NCBI GenBank assembly: GCA_009835325.1
Contig: VXWP01000084.1
Span: forward strand, 1-33,169
DNA: 33,169 nucleotides
Direction: 5' to 3'
Origin: Gemmatimonadota bacterium
GTDB lineage: Bacteria; JAAXHH01
Shown piece after piece: positions 16,384-23,840 of the stretch. How positions within the stretch are numbered: position 1 is the stretch's first letter; every line of letters begins with the position of its first letter. Both the position numbers and the translations under genes were made by a program. Under the pieces are notes generated by a model, which was not told the DNA's origin, searched no databases, and worked only from the letters and a program-made list of their open reading frames with translations.

Positions 16384-17682
16384 CTAGCGGGTTTCATCGA
16401 CGAACCCCGACTTCTCCAGGAAAGCCAGCACTTTCTCCGCGTAGGCCTCCCGGTCCATTTCCCAGATGTCGCCGTGGGTCGCGCCTTCGGCCACGTAGAT
16501 CTCCTTGCCGGCACCGGGTATCTGCTCGAACAGCCGCTCGTTATTCGCCAGCGGCATGCGCCGGTCCGCCGTGCCGCCCACCAGGAGCACGGACGTGTCG
16601 TCCAGTCCGGACACCGCGCGACCGATGTCCAGGTCATCGATCCTGATGCCCACGCGGAGTTCCGTAATCGTACTCGTCAGAAACCCGAAGGGCACCGTGG
16701 GCAGGCCGAACATCCGGCTCAGGTCGCTGCGCAGCGTTTCGGAGGCGGCGTAGAAGCTGCTCTCGGCGATGACGGCGTCGATCCCGGGCTCTTCCGCCGC
16801 CGTGAGCAACGCGGTGGCCGCGCCCATGGAAACGCCCCACAGGATGACCGGGCCCTCCTCGCCCCGTTCGTCGACCGCGAATCTCAGGGCCGCCTGCACG
16901 TCGCGCCATTCGTAATAGCCGAATGTGGTCAAATCGCCTTCACTGTCCCCGTGGCGGCGGAAATCCAACAGGAGTCCGTTGAACCCGTTTGCGTGCAGGA
17001 AGGCGGCCTGGTCGAGCATCTGGCCCCGGTGGTTGGTATGGCCATGACAGTAGATGACCGTGCCCCGGCCGGTCTCGTTCGGGATGTACCAGGCGGCCAG
17101 GTTCAGGCCGTCGGACGTGGTCAACGTTACGTCCTCGTAGGCCATACCGTGGTCCGCGGGGGTGTCCCGCGCCGTGCGCCGGGGACCCACGCTGCCGGTG
17201 TACAGGGTCGAAATGAGGTAGGGCAGGGCGATGAAGACGAGCAGAAGGATGACTACGACGCCCATGGCAGCGCCCCGATAGGAGACCTGTCTCCGGCGCA
17301 TGGCCAGGGCCAGAACCGGCCAGATCAGCGTGCCCGCGATGAAGGTGACGACCGGCCACAGGACGACGTGGGGAATGACCAGGCCGAAGAGGACGTTGCG
17401 GCCCCAGGTGAAATAATCGCCATCGAGCCCCGCGGTCTTGCCCAGTACCGCCAGCAGGATGATCAGCAGGCGGACGCCCGCCGTATAGCGCAGCGCCGCG
17501 TATAGAAACCCGCCGTAACCCCTGCCCGCGCGGAGACAGATGACCGCAAGCCATACGGCGGCGGCCGGAATGGTCCAGTTGATATTGAAGGGGCCGCCCG
17601 CAACGAGGTTCGTGACGTCCAGCAGGAACCACAGGACGACCAGGCCCCAGGTAACGATCAGGGGCAGGCGGATGAGCGACAT
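16384..17682 (-). CDS. Membrane-anchored alpha/beta hydrolase
   Basis: This 432-residue protein has two parts. The first 165 residues hold about four to five hydrophobic helices (for example LIVTWGLVVLWFLL and GVVVILLLVFIALPYLI). The rest is an alpha/beta hydrolase with YCHGHTNHRG (oxyanion region, residues 211-220), DFRRHGDSEG, the nucleophile elbow WGVSMG (Ser285), and a probable Asp373 (GGTADRRMP) and His403 (EGATHGD). A complete Ser-Asp-His triad can be seen, so it should be an active esterase, peptidase or acyl hydrolase. It most resembles the Bem46/YqkD-type group of membrane-tethered hydrolases. The side of the membrane on which the catalytic domain lies is not certain. It sits 16 bp after the Tat-exported aminotransferase and 21 bp before the deiodinase-like gene. 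Confidence 0.85.
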   Translation of the reverse strand: MSLIRLPLIVTWGLVVLWFLLDVTNLVAGGPFNINWTIPAAAVWLAVICLRAGRGYGGFLYAALRYTAGVRLLIILLAVLGKTAGLDGDYFTWGRNVLFGLVIPHVVLWPVVTFIAGTLIWPVLALAMRRRQVSYRGAAMGVVVILLLVFIALPYLISTLYTGSVGPRRTARDTPADHGMAYEDVTLTTSDGLNLAAWYIPNETGRGTVIYCHGHTNHRGQMLDQAAFLHANGFNGLLLDFRRHGDSEGDLTTFGYYEWRDVQAALRFAVDERGEEGPVILWGVSMGAATALLTAAEEPGIDAVIAESSFYAASETLRSDLSRMFGLPTVPFGFLTSTITELRVGIRIDDLDIGRAVSGLDDTSVLLVGGTADRRMPLANNERLFEQIPGAGKEIYVAEGATHGDIWEMDREAYAEKVLAFLEKSGFVDETR

Positions 17683-17698
17683 TGGCGGCCCCGTGCTG

Positions 17699-18964
17699 CT
17701 AGCTGGTCTTGCCCAAAGCTTCTTTCAGCACGTTGAGGAAGACTTCCGTTTCCCGCTCGTCGCCGGAGGATACGCGGATCCACGTGGGCATCTGCTGCCT
17801 GCGCCGGTTCGTCACCATGACACCCTTCCGGAACATCTCCCGCATGATGTTCATCGACGGCTTGCCCAGGTCGACCATCATGAAATTGCTTTCGGACGGG
17901 ATGTACTCCAGTCCCATCTTCGTGAATTCGTCTTCCAGCCGGTCCCGGAAGTGCTGGACGACCGCCCGGGAGCGGTTGTAGTGATTCCTGTCCTTCAGGG
18001 ACGCCTCGCCCGCTGCCACGGCCAGGGCGTTGGCGCGGCCCGTGCTGTAGAATCGCAGCTTCTGCTGGATGGCCTGGCTGCAGATCCCGTAACCGAGGCG
18101 CATGGCAGGCATGCCGAAGACCTTGGAAAAGGTACGGGTGACGATCACGTTGTCGTACTGCCTGGTCAACGACGCCGCGGTCCGGTACTGCGGATCCCTG
18201 ACGAAATGAATGTAGGCCTCGTCGATGACCACGATCACGTTCTCGGGCACGGCGGCCACGAACTTCTCCGTCTCTTCGAAGGAGAGCAGCGTGCCGGTCG
18301 GGTTGTTCGGATTGGTGATGACCACCACGGACGTCTTCGGCGTGATGGCCGCGAGCATGGCGTCCAGGTCGTGCGTGTAGTCCTTCATGGGCGTGCGGAT
18401 GATGTTCACGTCGAGGTCGGCGAATTGCTGGTACATCTCGGCAGCACCCGAAATGTCGCCGTATCCCATATCGGCCTCGATGACCTCGGTGCCGCCCTTG
18501 CTCAGGTAGGTCAGCGCGATTTGGGAAAGGAGCGCGCCGGATCCCGCCGTAATGTAGACCGGAGTCTGCCTGAAGAAACGACCTCCACCGCCCATACGAC
18601 CCGTACCACCGAACCTGGGAGGGGGCGGCAACTCCATACCGTCGAATTCGGCCAGCGCGCCGTAGATATCACCGCCGCCGAAGGAATACCGGTTGATATT
18701 GAACATGTTCTCGGCGATGGCCTCCAACGCCTTCGGGGACGGTCCGATGGGATTCTCGTTCAGCGCCATGCGGACGAGACCCGGCTCGACGCCGATCCCG
18801 TGGATGTCCTTGGCGGTAAGGCCGCCCGTAGCCATGGTCTGGGCGAGGGCCAGGCGATCGGCCAGCGTCAGCGCGGCGCCGGCGAGGCCGCCCGCAAGTG
18901 CTCCCGAGAGAAAATGGCGACGGGTAAGGCCGGAACCGGCCGTCTCCTTCATACGGTTCAACAT
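17699..18964 (-). CDS. Tat-exported HisC-like PLP aminotransferase
   Basis: This 421-residue protein begins with a twin-arginine signal: LTRRHFLSGALAGG at residues 13-26, a hydrophobic stretch, and an Ala-Gln site near 40-42. The mature part follows the HisC pattern: LNENPIGPSP at 68-77, TNPNNPTG at 217-224, DEAY at 248-251 and TFSKVFGMPAMRLGYG at 278-293, with Lys281 as the PLP lysine. A Pro/Gly-rich insertion (ELPPPPRF and a Gly run, residues about 109-130) interrupts the N-terminal region. Tat export suits a protein folded around PLP before leaving the cytoplasm, so the enzyme probably works in the periplasm. The ATG at 18964 is chosen because GGAG (complement at 18973-18976) is eight bases away; a second ATG at 18952 would also keep the signal. 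It is the first gene of the long minus-strand operon. Confidence 0.9.
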   Translation of the reverse strand: MLNRMKETAGSGLTRRHFLSGALAGGLAGAALTLADRLALAQTMATGGLTAKDIHGIGVEPGLVRMALNENPIGPSPKALEAIAENMFNINRYSFGGGDIYGALAEFDGMELPPPPRFGGTGRMGGGGRFFRQTPVYITAGSGALLSQIALTYLSKGGTEVIEADMGYGDISGAAEMYQQFADLDVNIIRTPMKDYTHDLDAMLAAITPKTSVVVITNPNNPTGTLLSFEETEKFVAAVPENVIVVIDEAYIHFVRDPQYRTAASLTRQYDNVIVTRTFSKVFGMPAMRLGYGICSQAIQQKLRFYSTGRANALAVAAGEASLKDRNHYNRSRAVVQHFRDRLEDEFTKMGLEYIPSESNFMMVDLGKPSMNIMREMFRKGVMVTNRRRQQMPTWIRVSSGDERETEVFLNVLKEALGKTS

Positions 18965-19077
18965 GTAAGTGCTCCCTGTGTGTGTGGACGCGGCCGCGAA
19001 GCGGCGGCGGTCGAATCCGACCCACCCGCATGTACGTATAGCATGTACGTGGATGACCCGGTTCGATTACGATGTCG

Positions 19078-19106
19078 AATATACGCGCCCGGGGGTGTCC
19101 TGACAA
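19078..19106 (-). promoter_or_regulatory. Predicted sigma70-type promoter of the minus-strand operon
   Basis: On the minus strand TTGTCA (19106-19101) is followed by a 17-nt spacer and TATATT (19083-19078). Both boxes are one base or so from consensus. Transcription would start near 19071, leaving a leader of about 107 nt before the ATG at 18964. Confidence 0.55.
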
Positions 19107-19257
19107 CCCTTAATGTCACGGAACCGGGACTCGAAACCAGGCAAGGCTCCGGGCATGGCTCCGGGCGGATTCGTGTATACATTCTGGATACATCAGAGCT
19201 TCCGATTTCATTCTAACGTATTCCTGCGGACACCTGCTGCAACCGGTTCAATATTTC

Positions 19258-19286
19258 TTGACACCAAACCAACCCGCCCATACTAT
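19258..19286 (+). promoter_or_regulatory. Predicted sigma70-type promoter of the porin operon
   Basis: A perfect TTGACA at 19258-19263 is followed by a 17-nt spacer and TACTAT at 19281-19286. This is the best promoter match I found in the window. The predicted start is near 19293, giving a leader of about 115 nt before the porin ATG, within which the 10-bp repeats lie. Confidence 0.65.
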
Positions 19287-19408
19287 CCCTTTTTCAAGAC
19301 CCGCCATCGATTACTGGATCGCCTGCCGGCGTATTTCGGCGTATTCCGGCGAATCCGGCTCACGTTCGCGAGGCCCGGGAGAACCGATACACTGGAGGGA
19401 TTGAGCCC

Positions 19409-20560
19409 ATGTGGACCAGATGCTCCCTTTTGTGCGTCCTGACACTCTCCGTCCTGACGTACGTCGTTCCCGCCGCCGGGCAGGACGCCGGGCAGGAAGA
19501 AGACCGATTCTCCTGGAACGGGATGATCAGGACGCGGTTGCAGGGCGACTACCAGGACGGCAGCCGCGCGGTGAACCGGTTCATGTACGGTTTCTTTCTC
19601 AACGGTACGTTCCGCCTCACCGACCGGATCGACGTGGCCGGCCGTATCAAGACGGGGAACCCCAACGCCATCGTCACCTCGGAATGGATGTCCTACGGCG
19701 ACTTTCTGGTAAACGAGCACCCCCACGTTTCATGGGCGTACGTCACGGTGCGTCCGAACCCCTCGCTGGCCCTCATCGCGGGCAAGTTCCCCCTGCCTTT
19801 CTTCCGGCCGACGCAGGTGGTGCTGGACAACGACCTCTCGCCTGAGGGCTTCGCCCAGCAGATCGTGATCGACAGCGAGGACGGAACATCGTCCTTCGGC
19901 ATGAACTTCGGCCAGTTCATGGTCAACCAATTGGGCTCGCCGGTAAAGGACCTCGACCGCACCTATTTCCTGGGCGGACAGTTGGTGGCCCGCTTCACCC
20001 AGCCGGGAAGCTCGCAGACGCTGGCCGCCGCCATCTATACCGTGTCCGGCGCGGATTCAATCTTCGTCGCGCAGAACCTGAGATCCCCGCCGCTGATCGT
20101 GGCGCCGAATTCCAACCGGGCGAACCGGTACGGGGACGGTTACCTGTCCGAGTTCCGCATGATCAACCTCAGCGGTCAGTATACCCGGACCGTGAACGGC
20201 CGTCCGCTGTCCGTAAGCGCCGATTACGTGTTCAATACCGGGGCCGACGACATGCGCCAGGGCGTCACCGGCATGATTACCTACGGCAGCACGGCGCGGG
20301 TCGGCGGCACGCGGGGCGGGATCCATGCCTTTCTCATGCAGCAGGACGCTACCCTCGCTCCGTTCAGCAATATCGACTACTCCCAGACCAACACGAAGGG
20401 CGTCGGACTCCTGTTCGGTCACCATGTCATCGAACGGTTTAGAGTCGACATCGCGCTGTACACCCGCAAGTACGATTCCCCCGAAACACTCGTCTCTCCC
20501 GCGGCCAACAACGCGTGGCGTACCCGACTGCGCTTCATGTTGAGTTTCCTGTTGAACTGA
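19409..20560 (+). CDS. Putative outer-membrane porin (beta-barrel)
   Basis: This 383-residue protein has a Sec signal peptide (MWTRCSLLCVLTLSVLTYVVPAAGQ, cleavage probably after the Ala-Ala-Gly region). The mature chain consists of alternating hydrophobic and polar stretches with frequent aromatic girdle residues, for example FMYGFFLNGTFRLTDRIDVAGRIK, HVSWAYVTVRP and DIALYTRKY, and ends in a strand-like segment (TRLRFMLSFLLN). That is the look of a 14-18 stranded barrel of the putative-porin group. The C-terminal Asn instead of Phe is not the classical BAM signal, but several phyla vary here. GGAGGG at 19394-19399 lies nine bases before the ATG. It heads an operon with a tungstate-binding-type protein 11 bp downstream, so oxyanion uptake is a reasonable but unproved role. 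Confidence 0.75.
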   Translation: MWTRCSLLCVLTLSVLTYVVPAAGQDAGQEEDRFSWNGMIRTRLQGDYQDGSRAVNRFMYGFFLNGTFRLTDRIDVAGRIKTGNPNAIVTSEWMSYGDFLVNEHPHVSWAYVTVRPNPSLALIAGKFPLPFFRPTQVVLDNDLSPEGFAQQIVIDSEDGTSSFGMNFGQFMVNQLGSPVKDLDRTYFLGGQLVARFTQPGSSQTLAAAIYTVSGADSIFVAQNLRSPPLIVAPNSNRANRYGDGYLSEFRMINLSGQYTRTVNGRPLSVSADYVFNTGADDMRQGVTGMITYGSTARVGGTRGGIHAFLMQQDATLAPFSNIDYSQTNTKGVGLLFGHHVIERFRVDIALYTRKYDSPETLVSPAANNAWRTRLRFMLSFLLN

Positions 20561-20571
20561 CGGCCCACAGC

Positions 20572-21402
20572 ATGCGTCTCGGTTTTATTTCGCTCCTGCT
20601 GCTTTTCGTCGCGGCTTTCGCGGCCTTCGCGGTCTTCGTAGACGCCGCGGAAGCGCAGCCGCGCCTCAAGCTCGCAACGACGACCAGCACCGACGACTCC
20701 GGACTGCTGGACATCCTCCTTCCGCCTTTCGAAGAAAAGCAGGCGGGCGGGATCCGGGTGGACGTCATTGCCGTGGGTACGGGCAAGGCCCTGAAGCTGG
20801 CCGAAAACGGGGACGTGGACGCGGTCCTCGTACACGCGCCGAAGCTGGAGGAGGCCTTCGTGGCCGCCGGCTTCGGAGTGGATCGCCGGAACGTCATGTA
20901 TAACGATTTCGTCGTCGTCGGGCCGTCTGCCGACCAGGCGGAGATCGCTGGGACGGAACGGGTCGCAGACGCCTTCGCCACCATCGCGCGGAGGAAAGCG
21001 TTGTTCTTCTCGCGGGGCGACCTGTCCGGCACCCACCTGAAGGAACGGGCGATCTGGGACCTTTCCGGGATCGAGCCCTCGGGGGACTGGTACGTGGAAG
21101 TGGGCCAGGGCATGGCGGCCACGCTGCGGATGGCGGACGAGAAGCGGGGTTACGTACTGATCGACCGGGGCACCTACCTGGCCCTGAGGGAAACGGTGAA
21201 CCTTCGGGTCCTGGTGGAATACGATCCCCCGCTGCACAACCCCTACAGCATCATCGCCGTCAACCCCGAGCGGTGGCCACATGTCAAGTACGGGCATGCG
21301 CGCGCGTTCATCGACTACGTGACCTCGCCGGAAGCCCAGGCCATCATTGGCGGATACCGGAAATACGGCCAGCCGTTGTTCACCCCGTCCGCGACGGACT
21401 GA
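20572..21402 (+). CDS. tupA: TupA-like tungstate/oxyanion ABC-transporter substrate-binding protein
   Basis: This 276-residue protein has a signal peptide (residues 1-28, ending in AAEAQ). The mature chain starts with KLATTTSTDDSGLLD and continues with VIAVGTGKALKLAENGDVDAVLVHAPKLEEAFV, FVVVGPSADQAEI and FFSRGDLSGTHLKE. All are signatures of the tungstate-specific TupA/WtpA-like periplasmic binding proteins; the TTTST loop contacts the oxyanion. The ATG at 20572 follows the porin stop by 11 bp and no clear Shine-Dalgarno is seen, so translation is probably coupled. The permease (TupB) and ATPase (TupC) genes that usually follow are absent; a Gfo/Idh oxidoreductase is next. The transporter may be encoded elsewhere, or this protein may have another role. 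Confidence 0.88.
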   Translation: MRLGFISLLLLFVAAFAAFAVFVDAAEAQPRLKLATTTSTDDSGLLDILLPPFEEKQAGGIRVDVIAVGTGKALKLAENGDVDAVLVHAPKLEEAFVAAGFGVDRRNVMYNDFVVVGPSADQAEIAGTERVADAFATIARRKALFFSRGDLSGTHLKERAIWDLSGIEPSGDWYVEVGQGMAATLRMADEKRGYVLIDRGTYLALRETVNLRVLVEYDPPLHNPYSIIAVNPERWPHVKYGHARAFIDYVTSPEAQAIIGGYRKYGQPLFTPSATD

Positions 21403-21418
21403 AGTTCCGTCCGCGGAC
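21387..21418 (+). other. Stable hairpin spanning the tupA-like stop codon
   Basis: GTCCGCGACGGA at 21387-21398 pairs with TCCGTCCGCGGAC at 21406-21418. All 12 base pairs form, with one bulged C and a 7-nt loop that contains the start of the TGA stop codon. No U-run follows, so it is not a standard terminator. It could protect the mRNA 3' end of the porin-tupA part, or cause partial termination before the oxidoreductase gene. Confidence 0.55.
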
Positions 21419-21451
21419 TCGGCACCGGAAGCGGACTGAGCGCGCGACACA

Positions 21452-21458
21452 GAGGAGG
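21452..21458 (+). promoter_or_regulatory. Strong ribosome-binding site that fixes a TTG start
   Basis: GAGGAGG lies seven bases before the TTG at 21466. The encoded MIRIGILGIGFMG is a complete Rossmann N-terminus, so this rare start codon is well supported; no ATG or GTG near it would give the full nucleotide-binding fold. Confidence 0.8.
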
Positions 21459-21465
21459 ACTTGAA

Positions 21466-22488
21466 TTGATACGCATCGGCATCCTGGGCATCGGTTTCAT
21501 GGGGACGACCCACTTCATGGCGATCAAGCATCTGGCGAACGCGGAGGTGGGGGCCATCTGCACCCGGGACGAACGGAAACTGAGCGGCGACTGGCGGCAT
21601 ATCCAGGGCAACTTCGGGGGAGGCGGCGGCGTGCAGGACCTTACCGGCATCCGTACCTGTACCGATATCGACGAGGTGCTGGGCGACCCGGACATCGATC
21701 TGGTCGACGTGTGCCTGCCCACGGCCCTGCACCACGAAGTCGTCCTGCGCGCGCTGGACGCCGGCAAGCACGTCCTCGTCGAGAAGCCCATCGCCCTCGG
21801 GCTGGACGAGGCGGACCGCATGATCGCCCGGGCGGGGGAAGCCGGCCGGACGCTGATGGTCGCCCACGTGCTGAAGTTCTTCCCCGAGTTCGCCTTCCTC
21901 AAGGCCGCCATCGACGACGGCCGCTACGGCCGCCTGCTGGGCCTGCATCTCAAGCGGGTCATCTCCAAGCCCCTCTGGGGAGAGGGCAACTGGTTCGGAG
22001 ACTACGAGCGCACGGGCGCGGCGGGTATCGACCTGCACATCCACGACACCGATTACCTGCGTTACCTCTTCGGCATGCCGGACAGTGTGCACGCCGACGG
22101 CAAGACGAGTCCGAACGGCTACGTGCTCTACCTGAACACGCAGTACGGGTACGACGACCGCGACATCACCGTCTCGTCCCAGTGCGGGGCCATCAGTTCG
22201 GCCGCCTTCGAACACGGTTACGACGCCTATTTCGAGGAAGGCACGCTCTGGTACAACGTGCTTTCCGAACGGCCGGTAACGCTCTACACGCCCGACGGCG
22301 GCCGAACCGAACCGGAAATCGACTTTCCCGAGGCCTTCGAGGCCCAGTTGGGATACGCCGTCGACGCCCTGGAGAACGGCACGGAGCCCGACCTGGTCTC
22401 GGCCGGCGCGGCCCGCGACGCCCTGCGGATCTGCCACGGAGAGGCCGAATCGGTGAAGACGGGCAAGACCGTGCGGTTTCCGGACTGA
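21466..22488 (+). CDS. Gfo/Idh/MocA-family NAD(P)-dependent oxidoreductase
   Basis: This 340-residue protein has a Rossmann N-terminus (GILGIGFMG, residues 5-13) and the family signature VEKPIALGLDEAD (Glu-Lys-Pro at 106-108), where the Lys is the conserved catalytic residue. A C-terminal alpha/beta domain contains GAAGIDLHIHDTDYLRYL, whose Asp/His residues are usual substrate and proton-relay positions. Family members oxidise or reduce sugars, inositols and related polyols using NAD(P) in the cytoplasm; the particular sugar is not predictable. It starts with TTG at 21466, supported by GAGGAGG. It lies 63 bp after the tupA-like gene, beyond a hairpin, and 7 bp before the ceramidase-like hydrolase, with which it is surely co-transcribed. 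Confidence 0.93.
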   Translation: MIRIGILGIGFMGTTHFMAIKHLANAEVGAICTRDERKLSGDWRHIQGNFGGGGGVQDLTGIRTCTDIDEVLGDPDIDLVDVCLPTALHHEVVLRALDAGKHVLVEKPIALGLDEADRMIARAGEAGRTLMVAHVLKFFPEFAFLKAAIDDGRYGRLLGLHLKRVISKPLWGEGNWFGDYERTGAAGIDLHIHDTDYLRYLFGMPDSVHADGKTSPNGYVLYLNTQYGYDDRDITVSSQCGAISSAAFEHGYDAYFEEGTLWYNVLSERPVTLYTPDGGRTEPEIDFPEAFEAQLGYAVDALENGTEPDLVSAGAARDALRICHGEAESVKTGKTVRFPD

Positions 22489-22495
22489 GCCGGCC

Positions 22496-23812
22496 ATGGC
22501 CCAGCTGCAATTCGGCACCGGCCGAACCGTCATCACGCCGCCCGTGGGGATCGAGCTCTGCGGATACGGTCCCTACCTCGAACGCCGGGCCACCGCGGTG
22601 CACCAGGACCTCCATTGCACGGCCCTGGCCCTGTCGGACGGCAACCGGATCTTTGTCTGGGTATCGAACGACCTGGTGTGGACGGACCGCTCCCTGGTCG
22701 ACGAGACCCACCGCATCGTCCGCGACCGGTACGGACTCGACCCGGCCCGCGTAATCATCACCAACACCCATACCCATTCCGGCCCGGCCACCATGAAGAC
22801 CGTGGCATGGGGGAAATGGGACGAAGACTACACGGCGGGGTTGCCGGCGTTGTTCGCCGATGCCATCGGCCAGGCCGTATCGAACCTGGCGCCGGGGCGG
22901 ATCGGGTTCGGCAGGACACCTGTACCGGAGCTCTCGGTCAACCGGGTTGACGAGGGCGGGGAAGCCGACGGGGAAGCGCTGCTGATGCGCATCGACGATA
23001 CCCGCGGCCGGATGCGCGCCGCCGCAATCAATTTCGGCGCCCACCCCGTTACACTCGGCGCCGACACTGTAGTTTGCGGCGACTATCCGGCCGATGCCAT
23101 CGGGAAAATGGAGCTGGACCGGGAAGGCCTGCGGGTGCTGTTCCTCCAGGGCAGTTGCGGCGACCTCAACTGCCGGGGATTCGGCGATGGCATGGAAAGG
23201 ATGAAGTCGAACGGTTCCCTCCTCCGCGATCACGTCCTGCCCGCCCTGGACGACATCGCGACGAACTCCGAGGTGGAGTTGGACGGCGACACCTTCGAGG
23301 TCGCGCTGCCCACGGAAGTCCCGGACCAGGCCGACCAGGCGACGCTGGAAGCAGAACTGGCCGATAGTCGCGACCGTCTCGAGGCTTCGGACAGTGATGC
23401 GGACCCCGCAGACCTGCGCAAACTGCGTTTCGAGGCGGACTGGCGCGCGCACCGTCTCGGCCTGCTTGACGGCCCCCATCCGCAGCGGCTGGAGTTCCGC
23501 GTTTCGTGGATGCGCATCAACGATGCCGTGCTGATCGCCCATCCGCTGGAGTTGTTCCTGACCTACGGCAAGCAGGTCCAGTCGGCCTCCCCTTACCCAC
23601 ACACCATGATCATCGGGTACGCCAACGAGACCGTCGGCTATCTGGCGAGGCCCCAGGATTTCGACCAGGAAGGATTCGGCTGGTACGCCGCGGTGTTCGC
23701 GCCACGGATCTGCCGCCATCTGCCCTTCGAACCCGATGCGGGTACCGTGTTTCGTGATCACCTCATCGCCCTGATTCACCGAGTACGGCAACGAGAGACG
23801 GCATCCGCCTGA
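22496..23812 (+). CDS. Neutral/alkaline ceramidase N-terminal-domain-like hydrolase
   Basis: This 438-residue protein has the start typical of the neutral ceramidase-like group (FGTGRTVITPPVGIELCGYG). The metal-site motif TNTHTHSGPA lies at about residues 85-94, a second segment ATINFGAHP-type (INFGAHPVTLGADT) holds another His, and LQGSCGDLNCRG comes later. Characterised neutral ceramidases are about 650 residues, secreted, and cleave N-acyl sphingosines. This protein is shorter, lacks a signal peptide and probably lacks the C-terminal Ig-like domain. It therefore belongs to the widespread uncharacterised short group, and its amide substrate may be quite different. The ATG at 22496 is 7 bp after the Gfo/Idh stop. 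Confidence 0.85.
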   Translation: MAQLQFGTGRTVITPPVGIELCGYGPYLERRATAVHQDLHCTALALSDGNRIFVWVSNDLVWTDRSLVDETHRIVRDRYGLDPARVIITNTHTHSGPATMKTVAWGKWDEDYTAGLPALFADAIGQAVSNLAPGRIGFGRTPVPELSVNRVDEGGEADGEALLMRIDDTRGRMRAAAINFGAHPVTLGADTVVCGDYPADAIGKMELDREGLRVLFLQGSCGDLNCRGFGDGMERMKSNGSLLRDHVLPALDDIATNSEVELDGDTFEVALPTEVPDQADQATLEAELADSRDRLEASDSDADPADLRKLRFEADWRAHRLGLLDGPHPQRLEFRVSWMRINDAVLIAHPLELFLTYGKQVQSASPYPHTMIIGYANETVGYLARPQDFDQEGFGWYAAVFAPRICRHLPFEPDAGTVFRDHLIALIHRVRQRETASA

Positions 23813-23840
23813 ATGAGCAACAAGACTGCCATTATTACGG

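Larger units (their letters stand above)
18965..19408. other. Divergent intergenic regulatory region (444 bp)
   Basis: No credible gene is seen here. It holds a predicted minus-strand promoter (19078-19106), a plus-strand promoter (19258-19286) and several short repeats. GCATGTACGT occurs at 19028-19037 and 19041-19050 in the minus-strand leader; GGCTCCGGGC at 19145-19154 and 19157-19166. An imperfect palindrome, TGTATAC at 19174-19180 with GGATACA at 19186-19192, lies between the promoters and may be an operator. Three roughly 10-bp units of the type GTATTTCGGC lie at 19331-19359 in the porin leader. Confidence 0.6.
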
